From Methanomassiliicoccales archaeon (GTDB taxonomy: Archaea; Thermoplasmatota; Thermoplasmata; RBG-16-68-12; SOIM01): a DNA stretch of 64,000 nucleotides. Position 1 is the first letter of the stretch. Every line of letters begins with the position of its first letter. The translations under genes were made by a program, and so were the position numbers. The stretch spans positions 1 to 64,000 of the forward strand of contig SOIM01000037.1 of NCBI GenBank assembly GCA_004377185.1. Reading direction: 5' to 3'. Positions 16,515 to 23,913 of this stretch are shown one piece after another. The notes under the pieces are model-generated. The model had not been told where the DNA came from. It searched no databases and worked only from the letters and a program-made list of their open reading frames with translations.

Positions 16515-17066
16515 ATGATGATCACTATTAGCGGTCCTCCCGGAAGTGGAAAATCCACTGCCGCAGAACTTCTGGCCGAAAGAACCAGTTTCGATTTGAT
16601 ATCCGCGGGGAAGAGATTTCGGGAAATGGCCTCCAGAAGGAACCTTACGCTCTCACAGTTCGGTCTGCTTGCGAAAGAGGATTTCTCGATTGACAGGGAA
16701 TTGGATGAGTATGTGGTGCGGACTGTCAAGGACCTGGTTCAAGATGGGAAGAGCGCGGTCGTGGATGGAAGGCTCACTGGCATAATGCTGAAGAAGGAAG
16801 GTGTCAAATCTTTGAGGGTCTGGATTGATTGTCCTTTGGAGGTCAGGGCCGAGAGGGTGGCCGACAGGGACGAGAAGGAACTGTCACAGGCAAGGAGGGA
16901 CATAGTCGAGAGGGAGGCCCTTGAGGCTGAGAGATATCAGTCCATTTACCAGGTGAACCTGAGGGACCCGCACGTATATGACCTGGTTGTCGACTCTTCC
17001 AGTGAAAGCCCGGATGAGATCGTTGACATCATTCTCGAAAAGATGGAAGAATTTGGTGACTGGTGA
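16515..17066 (+). CDS. cmk: cytidylate kinase (archaeal type)
   Basis: 183 residues with Walker A SGPPGSGKSTAAELLAE, a DLISAGKRFREMA substrate segment, VVDGRLTG, and a LID-type region VADRDEKELSQARRDIVERE. It phosphorylates CMP/dCMP with ATP. The short archaeal form is usual. It lies between DUF106 (12 bp upstream) and Cbf5 (10 bp downstream), a conserved trio linking to rRNA and tRNA modification. Confidence 0.93.
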   Translation: MMITISGPPGSGKSTAAELLAERTSFDLISAGKRFREMASRRNLTLSQFGLLAKEDFSIDRELDEYVVRTVKDLVQDGKSAVVDGRLTGIMLKKEGVKSLRVWIDCPLEVRAERVADRDEKELSQARRDIVEREALEAERYQSIYQVNLRDPHVYDLVVDSSSESPDEIVDIILEKMEEFGDW

Positions 17067-17076
17067 GTGCTGGATC

Positions 17077-18009
17077 ATGGGCAAGAGGCCTGAGGAAAGA
17101 ACTGTTGACGAGTTGCTTCGACTTGGTATGATCAATCTGGACAAGCCATCTGGTCCAACCTCGCATCAGGTCTCTGCGTGGGTGAAGAAGATACTCAACG
17201 TGGAAAGGGCTGGGCACGGAGGTACGTTGGACCCAAGGGTCACGGGGGTCCTACCAGTTGCATTGATGGAGTCCACTCGAGCTTTGCAGGCGTTGCTTGC
17301 TGGCGATAAGGACTACGTGGGCGTCTTGCGATTACATCAGGATGTCGAGCGGAGGAGGGTCGAAGAGATTTTCTCGGATTTCAAAGGGGAGATTTACCAA
17401 CTGCCCCCTGTTCGGTCTGCCGTGAAGAGGGAAATAAGAAAGCGAACGGTGTACGAACTCGATCTTCTGGAGATGGACGGAAGAGATGGTCTTTTTTCGG
17501 TAAGATGCGAGTCTGGCACCTACATCCGAACGCTGTGCAACGACATCGGTGAGGCCCTTGGTATCGGGGGCCATATGGCAGACTTGAGACGAACACGCAC
17601 AGCTTCCCTGACCGAGAAAGAATCTCACACCCTTCAGGAGCTAAAGGATGCTTGGGTGGCTTGGGAATCGGAGGAGGATGACGCACCTATCAGGGAGGTC
17701 ATTCAACCCATGGAGAGACTTCTGGACCATCTTCCGAAAGTTCAGATCAAGGATACCGCTGTTGATGCAATCTGTCACGGTGCCAATCTGGCTGTGAATG
17801 GCATATCCAGGATTGAAGGTTCATTTATCAAAGGACAGTTGGTGGCGATTCTCTCTGGGAAAGGAGAAGGCGTTGCGATCGGTAAGACTTTACTAACCTC
17901 AAAGGAAGCGGTATCCGAGGAAGGCGGACTCGCAGTGGACACCAAGCGGGTTCTCATGGAACCTGGGACCTATCCTCGGCATTGGAAAGGATCCAAGAGA
18001 AGTGATTGA
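17077..18009 (+). CDS. cbf5: tRNA/rRNA pseudouridine synthase Cbf5 (TruB family)
   Basis: 310 residues from ATG 17077 (MGKRPEERTVDELL). The TruB catalytic loop HGGTLDPRVTGVLPV carries the essential Asp; KDYVGVLRLH and ESGTYIRTLCNDIG follow, and a PUA domain closes the protein (DAICHGANLAVNGI, KGQLVAILSGKGEGVAIG). It is the catalytic subunit of H/ACA RNPs in Archaea and also makes Psi55 in tRNA. Length is normal. The tRNA-Ser gene follows 73 bp downstream. Confidence 0.96.
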   Translation: MGKRPEERTVDELLRLGMINLDKPSGPTSHQVSAWVKKILNVERAGHGGTLDPRVTGVLPVALMESTRALQALLAGDKDYVGVLRLHQDVERRRVEEIFSDFKGEIYQLPPVRSAVKREIRKRTVYELDLLEMDGRDGLFSVRCESGTYIRTLCNDIGEALGIGGHMADLRRTRTASLTEKESHTLQELKDAWVAWESEEDDAPIREVIQPMERLLDHLPKVQIKDTAVDAICHGANLAVNGISRIEGSFIKGQLVAILSGKGEGVAIGKTLLTSKEAVSEEGGLAVDTKRVLMEPGTYPRHWKGSKRSD

Positions 18010-18082
18010 TCTCTCGTACGAGCAAGATAGTTTTTTATGCCGAACCTTGATTGTGTTCTCTCTCATCCCTGACAAGCAAAAT

Positions 18083-18168
18083 GCCGAGGTGGCCCAGACC
18101 GGTACGGCGCGAGCCTGGAAAGCTCGTGAGGTTTTTACCTCTCGGGAGTTCAAATCTCCCCCTCGGCG
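18083..18168 (+). tRNA. tRNA-Ser (GGA)
   Basis: Class II tRNA: acceptor GCCGAGG/CCTCGGC, discriminator G18168, anticodon arm CGAGC-CTGGAAA-GCTCG with anticodon GGA at 18117-18119, long variable arm GAGG-ttttta-CCTC, and T arm GGGAG-TTCAAAT-CTCCC. CCA is not encoded. A TTTTTTATG TATA-like box lies about 45-52 bp upstream. Its 3' end is duplicated at 18825-18842. Confidence 0.97.
18149..18166 (+). repeat. attachment-like direct repeat, copy 1 (inside tRNA-Ser)
   Basis: TTCAAATCTCCCCCTCGG, covering the T loop to acceptor stem of tRNA-Ser(GGA), recurs exactly at 18825-18842. An 18-bp tRNA 3'-end duplication is the classic att geometry left by tyrosine-recombinase elements. No integrase gene is present between the copies. 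Confidence 0.75.
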
Positions 18169-18222
18169 TGAATCTCATCAACGCTCGACCTTCCATCCAG
18201 GAAATCGAAACCTAGACATGAC

Positions 18223-18492
18223 TCAGAACAACTTCGAAAAGTCATCATAGACGTTCTTTCTGTGTCCGATGAACAATACGATCACTCTGTTCTCCACCTC
18301 GTCTATCTCATATATCGCTCTGTGGTCTCCGATCCTCAAGATCCAGAAATTGGAATATCTTAACCTTTTACCCCTTCTCTCAGGACGATTCTCCAATTCC
18401 TTCAATTTGCTCTTTATCCTCTCTTTTGTACCCTTCTCCAATCTCGACAGAAATCTAGCAGATTTTGGATGAAGAAGTACCCTAAAACTCAT
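18223..18492 (-). CDS. RelE/ParE-superfamily toxin
   Basis: 89 residues with the RelE fold pattern: VLLHPKSARFLSRLEKGTKERIKSKLKELEN, a basic GKRLRYSNFWILRIGDHRAIYEI core and a C-terminal VIVLFIGHRKNVYDDF, with the Arg and His/Tyr positions expected of an mRNA-cleaving RelE. It would cleave mRNA at the ribosomal A site if active. Its ATG overlaps the antitoxin stop by 4 bp (ATGA), the normal antitoxin-first order. It sits within the tRNA-Ser duplication. Confidence 0.9.
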   Translation of the reverse strand: MSFRVLLHPKSARFLSRLEKGTKERIKSKLKELENRPERRGKRLRYSNFWILRIGDHRAIYEIDEVENRVIVLFIGHRKNVYDDFSKLF

Positions 18493-18710
18493 TCGATTTC
18501 CTCAAGAGGCACCAGAATCTCGGGCTTCTCCCTCGCCTCTCTACTCCTTCCGACTAGCATCTTGTAGAACTCGCGTGTCTTCTCACGCTCTTCATACAGG
18601 GCGATGATTGTCTTGATCGCATCACTTCTGCTTCTGAACCTACCTTTGGATACCCATCGGTCGATTTCCTTGACAACATCTTCTGGCACTCTCAGTTGGA
18701 CTTGAACCAT
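18489..18710 (-). CDS. ribbon-helix-helix antitoxin of the RelE-type pair
   Basis: 73 residues. The N-terminal strand VQVQLRVPEDVVKEIDRWV and helix-turn-helix GRFRSRSDAIKTIIALYEE form a CopG/MetJ-type ribbon-helix-helix; the C-terminal tail (KPEILVPLEEIE) would wrap the toxin. It is likely autoregulatory: a perfect inverted repeat stands 10 bp upstream of its start codon and covers the predicted transcription start. Confidence 0.9.
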   Translation of the reverse strand: MVQVQLRVPEDVVKEIDRWVSKGRFRSRSDAIKTIIALYEEREKTREFYKMLVGRSREAREKPEILVPLEEIE

Positions 18711-18720
18711 AGTCCATCAC

Positions 18721-18740
18721 TGTAAACATTATTGTTTACA
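18721..18740 (-). promoter_or_regulatory. operator palindrome of the toxin-antitoxin operon
   Basis: TGTAAACA-ttat-TGTTTACA: 8-bp perfect arms and a 4-bp spacer, just upstream of the antitoxin start (18710). A TATA-like TTAAAGTATTTT (minus strand) lies right upstream, so bound repressor would cover the start site. Confidence 0.75.
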
Positions 18741-18824
18741 AAATACTTTAACTTTTCTTTTGAGTCTTCGTTTCAGACTCCCCTTCAGAATCCGGAGGTA
18801 TAAGCCTTTACTGGCAAAGTGGCA

Positions 18825-18842
18825 TTCAAATCTCCCCCTCGG
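18825..18842 (+). repeat. attachment-like direct repeat, copy 2
   Basis: Exact 18-bp copy of the tRNA-Ser 3' part, 676 bp downstream of the first. Flanking bases differ on both sides, so this is not a tandem tRNA. It marks the far end of the segment carrying the toxin-antitoxin pair. Confidence 0.75.
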
Positions 18843-18987
18843 TATCCAGTCAAAGGCTCAAAAACCTAAGAGTTGAACCATAGGGTCTATTCCAGGATTT
18901 GTACGGACATCACCCTGGCCGTCACAAAATCAGCCGTTGGAGCCTCTCACCGAAATCGTATTAGCGTATCAGGTTGTTTCCCCCAAT

Positions 18988-19458
18988 ATGTGGCGGGGAA
19001 AGGTAATCCACAACAAGTTTCTGGACACCAATTACGCGTGGATCATTATTTCTGTCGTATTGGTGATAGTTGCCATCGCCTTCCATTTCCTGGCGATTCA
19101 CTTCGATCTCTACGGCCATCCCCCTGACCCTGATATCAGGATAGATGTATACACCCACACGGTGAGCTCCATCGCTTTTATCGCCGTATTTCTCAACTTC
19201 AACTTTGGGAAAAAGAGACGATATTATTGGGGTATCCCGATCCTACTGGCAATGATCATAGGGGTCCTCTGGGAACTGTTCGAGGAAGGAGTCATCAGGC
19301 TGGGGCTCATCGCTTTCTACAACTCCTTCTGGAATGCGGTGCAGGACATCTTCATGGACATATTGGGAGGAATCACTGCGGGATACTTCGTTGACATCGT
19401 GGTGGAAGAGGTGCCTGATACGCTCGAATGCCCTTCACACAAAACGTCTGCTGGGTAG
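18988..19458 (+). CDS. DUF2238/YjdF-like integral membrane protein
   Basis: 156 residues from ATG 18988 (MWRGKVIHNKF); the track's TTG start adds 17 doubtful residues. Membrane segments at IIISVVLVIVAIAFHFLAI, SSIAFIAVFLNF, IPILLAMIIGVLWELFEEG and a C-terminal DILGGITAGYFV. The pattern of acidic and His residues facing membrane ends (DVYTHTVSS, GVLWELFEE, VQDIFMDILGG) recalls the YjdF/DUF2238 family, whose function is unknown. It lies just outside the tRNA-Ser duplication. Confidence 0.6.
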   Translation: MWRGKVIHNKFLDTNYAWIIISVVLVIVAIAFHFLAIHFDLYGHPPDPDIRIDVYTHTVSSIAFIAVFLNFNFGKKRRYYWGIPILLAMIIGVLWELFEEGVIRLGLIAFYNSFWNAVQDIFMDILGGITAGYFVDIVVEEVPDTLECPSHKTSAG

Positions 19459-19584
19459 TTTTGACAGAGAAGCACTAGTTTCTGAGATAATAGAGATTTG
19501 CGTGCAAGCTCTTTTGAGGGTCAAAATCCCGCAAGCCAGCACATCCGCTGGGAAGCGCTCTATTATTGAAAACAACCCTCCGAC

Positions 19585-20625
19585 CTAGGACGAATACACC
19601 TTCTTCTTCACTTCCATTATCGCCCTGACCGGAGTGGGGTCAACGCCTTTCAGAACAGCAAGATAGAAGCTGACGTAATCCCCGAGATACATGTTGTGAA
19701 GCATCCTGGATAAGACTGTCCGGCCTTGGGCCCACACCTCTTGCGTCTTTGATTTCTTGCCCAATATCTCCATTGTAGCCTCCACTTGATTCCTCGTCTC
19801 GGAATTCTCATGCCTATCTCTGAGAAAGATCGAGAGGAACTTCTTCCCCCTCGAATCAACCGCCCACGCCTCTATCTCATTGTGGTCCATTTCGGGAAGC
19901 TCGCTGCTCCAGGCCATCGTCTTTGCATTCTCGTTGATCTGGGTTTGCCATCTTCGGGCGACCCCGTTGTAGAAGGTATGACCGTAGATTATGGGTGTTC
20001 GTTTTTCCATCAGTTTTGCAACTCTCTTGGCAGTGTTCTCCTTGGTGTGTATGTTCACGGTCCATCCTTTCTGGGCCTCTTCAAGGACGCTCTTTGCCTC
20101 CTGAAGATCCTCTTCCACTCGCATCAAGCCCATCTCCTGAAGGACGTACGCGACCGAAGAGAAGAGATAGCCAATGGCCCCGCGGGGAGGCATGCCCGGC
20201 GGAAGAAGAACGAAAGGGAAGTCATTTGATTTACAGAACTTCTCCAACCTACCACCAGATGTTATTCCTATCATCTGGCACCCCTTCCTCAGCGCATGTT
20301 GCGCGCAGGACAGGGTCTCATTCGTATTCCCCGAATAGCTGACCGTTACGGCCAATGTGTCCCGGTCTGCGAATCTTGGCAGTCCCGAAGTTCTGTTCAC
20401 GAGTACGGGGATGTTTATCTGATTACTGAGCCAGTCTCTGACAAGTTCTCCGCCCACCGAGGATCCACCCATACCAGAGATGACAATACTGGAAGGAATT
20501 CTACGGGGGACGTCCAACCCGGTAACCAGCATCTTGCTTCTCTCTATCTGAGAAGGCAGGGATGATATTACCCCTAGCATGTTGGATTTGTCCACCGAAT
20601 GGATTTTCTCCGGATTGTCAAGCAT
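19585..20625 (-). CDS. bifunctional phosphoglucose/phosphomannose isomerase
   Basis: 346 residues with two SIS domains. VISGMGGSSVGGELVRDWL and VTVSYSGNTNETLSCAQ are the sugar-phosphate binding signatures, LPPGMPPRGAIGYLFSS is typical of the archaeal PGI/PMI family, and ELPEMDHNEIEAW carries the catalytic region. It interconverts fructose-6-P with glucose-6-P and mannose-6-P, feeding sugar-nucleotide synthesis for glycosylation. A TATA (GATATAAAAT, minus) near 20652 predicts a leaderless start at 20625. Divergent from ribB. Confidence 0.93.
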   Translation of the reverse strand: MLDNPEKIHSVDKSNMLGVISSLPSQIERSKMLVTGLDVPRRIPSSIVISGMGGSSVGGELVRDWLSNQINIPVLVNRTSGLPRFADRDTLAVTVSYSGNTNETLSCAQHALRKGCQMIGITSGGRLEKFCKSNDFPFVLLPPGMPPRGAIGYLFSSVAYVLQEMGLMRVEEDLQEAKSVLEEAQKGWTVNIHTKENTAKRVAKLMEKRTPIIYGHTFYNGVARRWQTQINENAKTMAWSSELPEMDHNEIEAWAVDSRGKKFLSIFLRDRHENSETRNQVEATMEILGKKSKTQEVWAQGRTVLSRMLHNMYLGDYVSFYLAVLKGVDPTPVRAIMEVKKKVYSS

Positions 20626-20676
20626 TCAGTCAACAATAGCCCTTCCGATTTTATATCTTTCCTTTTTGGTTGGTTC

Positions 20677-20692
20677 TACCATTTTTTTGGTA
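20677..20692 (+). promoter_or_regulatory. inverted repeat in the ribB promoter region
   Basis: TACCA-tttttt-TGGTA, 31 bp before the ribB ATG, within the expected core promoter of the riboflavin operon. It could be an operator; archaeal riboflavin genes are known to be controlled by the regulator/kinase RbkR, but I cannot match its motif from memory. Confidence 0.35.
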
Positions 20693-20722
20693 ATTACAAA
20701 AAAGTTAATATCTACAACAAGC

Positions 20723-21423
20723 ATGAGGAATCGTATGGAATCTCGAATCCGGGAAGCGATTGAAGACCTGAGGAATGGGAATATCGTCCTGATCTATGAC
20801 GCGGACGGCAGGGAAGAGGAGACTGACCTGGTGGTTGCTTCCCAGTTCACCACCCCGGATGTTGTCAGGACCCTGAGAAAGGATGGAGGCGGACTGATTT
20901 TCTTGATGGTTCATCCAGTTGTCACGGAGAAGTTCAAACTCCCATTTCTGACTGATGTCTACGAGGACAACTCCGACAGATACCCAGTGTTCAAGGCGCT
21001 CGTACCCAATGACATCCCGTACGATACGAAATCATCCTTCTCTCTCACCATAAATCACAGAAAGACGTTCACCGGCATCACGGATGTGGACAGGGCAATG
21101 ACCATGAGCGAATTCGCCAAACTGGCTGGATTGGTCGGTAAGCTCCATGACGGTTATGCCATGGACCTGTTCGGAAAGAGCTTCCGTTCGCCCGGACATA
21201 TACCCATATGTGCAGCTTCCCAGGATATTCTGAAGGAGAGGTTCGGACACACAGAGCTCAGCGTCGCGCTGTTGACGATGGCAGACCTAATACCGGTCGC
21301 CACTGGTTGCGAAATGATGGGTGATGACGGAAATTCCCTCTCAAAGGAAAAGGCGATGGCCTATGCAAAGGAGGTCGGACACGTTTTCCTGGAGGGTAGC
21401 GAGATAATCGAGGCTTGGAAAGA

Positions 21424-21436
<13 letters not shown>
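20723..21436 (+). CDS. ribB: 3,4-dihydroxy-2-butanone 4-phosphate synthase
   Basis: 237 residues from ATG 20723 (or ATG 20735). Motifs: YDADGREEETDLVVAS (acidic metal loop), FSLTINHRKTFTGITDVDRAMT (substrate His/Thr), RSPGHI and FGHTELSVALLTMADL. It converts ribulose-5-P to the four-carbon unit of riboflavin, needing Mg2+. First gene of ribB-ribL-ribC-ribH; its 3' end overlaps ribL by 13 bp. The 48 upstream residues in the track are not part of the protein. Confidence 0.95.
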
Positions 21437-22346
<910 letters not shown>

Positions 22347-22349
22347 AGG

Positions 22350-22754
22350 ATGAAGATAGGAATAGTGGTGAGCGAGTTCAACTACGACATAACCGGCGTT
22401 ATGCTGGAACGGGCAAAGCAGCACGCGGAATTCCTGGGACTGGAAGTGGCGGATGTCATCACTGTCCCCGGGGTCTACGACATACCGATCGCTCTGAAGA
22501 GTCTGCTCAAGAGAGAAGAGATAGATGCTGCGGTAGCACTGGGCGCTGTTCTTGAAGGCGAGACGGAGCACGATGAAGTGGTCATGGGTCAGACCACCAG
22601 GAAGATGGTCGATCTATCTGTTGAATACGAGAAACCAGTGGGTCTTGGAATCACGGGTCCTGGGATGACAAGGCTGCAGGCAGAGCAGAGAATCGACAGG
22701 GCGAAACAAGCTGTGGAAGCAGTTGCAAAGCTTCACAAAAGGTTGAAAGAGTAA
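22350..22754 (+). CDS. ribH: 6,7-dimethyl-8-ribityllumazine synthase
   Basis: 134 residues. [17 protein letters not shown] (substrate loop), [31 protein letters not shown] with the catalytic His, and a [10 protein letters not shown] variant of the usual GVLT segment. It condenses the RibB product with the pyrimidine. Last gene of the riboflavin operon. Length is slightly short, as usual in Archaea. Confidence 0.96.
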   Translation: MKIGIVVSEFNYDITGVMLERAKQHAEFLGLEVADVITVPGVYDIPIALKSLLKREEIDAAVALGAVLEGETEHDEVVMGQTTRKMVDLSVEYEKPVGLGITGPGMTRLQAEQRIDRAKQAVEAVAKLHKRLKE

Positions 22755-22887
22755 CGTATATATTCCTCTGCAAGAACCTCATTTTCAATTCCGAAATTGA
22801 TAACCAAAGGTTTATAGTCTGGAGAAAACTTCTTCTGGCTTGGCAACCGGGAAAGCAACATTCCAAGGTCGTCAGCAGGGGATCAAT

Positions 22888-23247
22888 ATGGCAGACGTTG
22901 CGTCTATTGAAGAGGTCTTGACCGGATTGGAAGAATACCCAGGAGTTAGCGAGGCCGTTCTCGTATCGAGAAGTGGCATGCATATCGCGGGAAATGTTCC
23001 CAAGGGGGCCCACGCTGAAACCTATGTCGCTATGTTTGCGATTCTTCTGGGCGCAGCGGAGACAGCCATATCCGAGCTCAAGGAAAAGCTGGACACTGTC
23101 GTAATCAACCTTGAACGCTCCAGGGTGATGATCGTGAACAACGGTCCCAAGGCATTGTTCGTGCTCAGGGTCACTCCAGACATCGACTTCAATGGGCTGG
23201 GCGACAAACTCGGAGAGATATCACAAAAGCTCGAGGGATTCCTCTAG
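22888..23247 (+). CDS. Roadblock/LC7 domain protein
   Basis: 119 residues from ATG 22888; a TTG at 22840, nearer the TATA (GGTTTATAG), is an alternative. The single Roadblock/LC7 domain is clear: EEVLTGLEEYPGVSEAVLVSRSGMHIAG, an acidic helix region and DTVVINLERSRVMIVNNGPKALFVLRV. Such small proteins bind Ras-like or MglA-like GTPases or act as homodimeric scaffolds. No partner GTPase is in the window. It ends 4 bp into the convergent PHP gene. Confidence 0.85.
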   Translation: MADVASIEEVLTGLEEYPGVSEAVLVSRSGMHIAGNVPKGAHAETYVAMFAILLGAAETAISELKEKLDTVVINLERSRVMIVNNGPKALFVLRVTPDIDFNGLGDKLGEISQKLEGFL

Positions 23248-23909
23248 ATCCTTTTCATCCCTCTTCCAATCCATTCCGATACTGTTTTTGCAACATATTT
23301 TGGAGATCCAATGGGCCTGCTCTTCCCGTATACTTTCGTCCTTCTCTTGAGGATCTCTTCCAGCACTTCTTCCTCGGTTTCCACATCCCTCTCAAAGATG
23401 GTCACTCCAGTGCCGATTTCACTGATCTCATGCGAATCGCTTCCGCCGGTCACCCCCAGTTCAAGCTTCTCTGCCAGGGCAATTGCTTTGCTGTTGCTAC
23501 CCTTGGGTGAGCGTGCGTTCAGCCCTTCTATGGCCGAGAATTTGGTGTTAAGGACAACCTTCTCACCAACTCCAGACCAGAACCTGTAGGGATGAGGAAC
23601 AATAGGAACACCACCCGCCCTCCGAATCGCTTCGACCGTTTCTTGCGGCGACAGATCCCTCTTGATCGTCTTGTCCAATCCGTATCCCAGGATGTGTCCT
23701 TCTGAAGAGGATATCTCCACGGCCCTCACAACCACGAATCCCTCCATCTCCTTTGCCAGCTCACAAGCTTCCAAAGAACCAGCGATCTCATTGTGGTCCG
23801 TAATCGCTATTCCTCTCAGGTTTCTTTTCTTCGCCATTTTCAAAATGTCCCTGACCTGGATGTCCGTGTCCGTCGAATAGGCGGAATGAATGTGCAAGTC
23901 CATCATCAT
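23244..23909 (-). CDS. PHP-domain metal-dependent phosphoesterase
   Basis: 221 residues. The PHP motifs are DLHIHSAYSTD, AITDHNEIAG, AVEISSSEGHILGYG, VPIVPHPYRFW and GGSDSHEISEIG, supplying the tri-metal site. This is the short stand-alone PHP family (nucleoside 3',5'-bisphosphate or oligoribonucleotide phosphatases and relatives); the substrate is unknown. Its start is 4 bp from the metG stop, so the two are co-transcribed. Confidence 0.9.
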   Translation of the reverse strand: MMMDLHIHSAYSTDTDIQVRDILKMAKKRNLRGIAITDHNEIAGSLEACELAKEMEGFVVVRAVEISSSEGHILGYGLDKTIKRDLSPQETVEAIRRAGGVPIVPHPYRFWSGVGEKVVLNTKFSAIEGLNARSPKGSNSKAIALAEKLELGVTGGSDSHEISEIGTGVTIFERDVETEEEVLEEILKRRTKVYGKSRPIGSPKYVAKTVSEWIGRGMKRI

Positions 23910-23913
23910 CGAA

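Noticed and set aside
18190-18262. ATGATGA and CTGA motifs on the minus strand at the relE 3' end, resembling a C/D RNA
   Set aside because: The guide would be 15 nt, no internal C' box follows, and no terminal stem is present.
20579-20722. Hydrophobic N-terminal extension of RibB in the ORF track
   Set aside because: It covers the divergent promoter region; RibB homologues start at the chosen ATG, and the hydrophobicity comes from T-rich promoter DNA.
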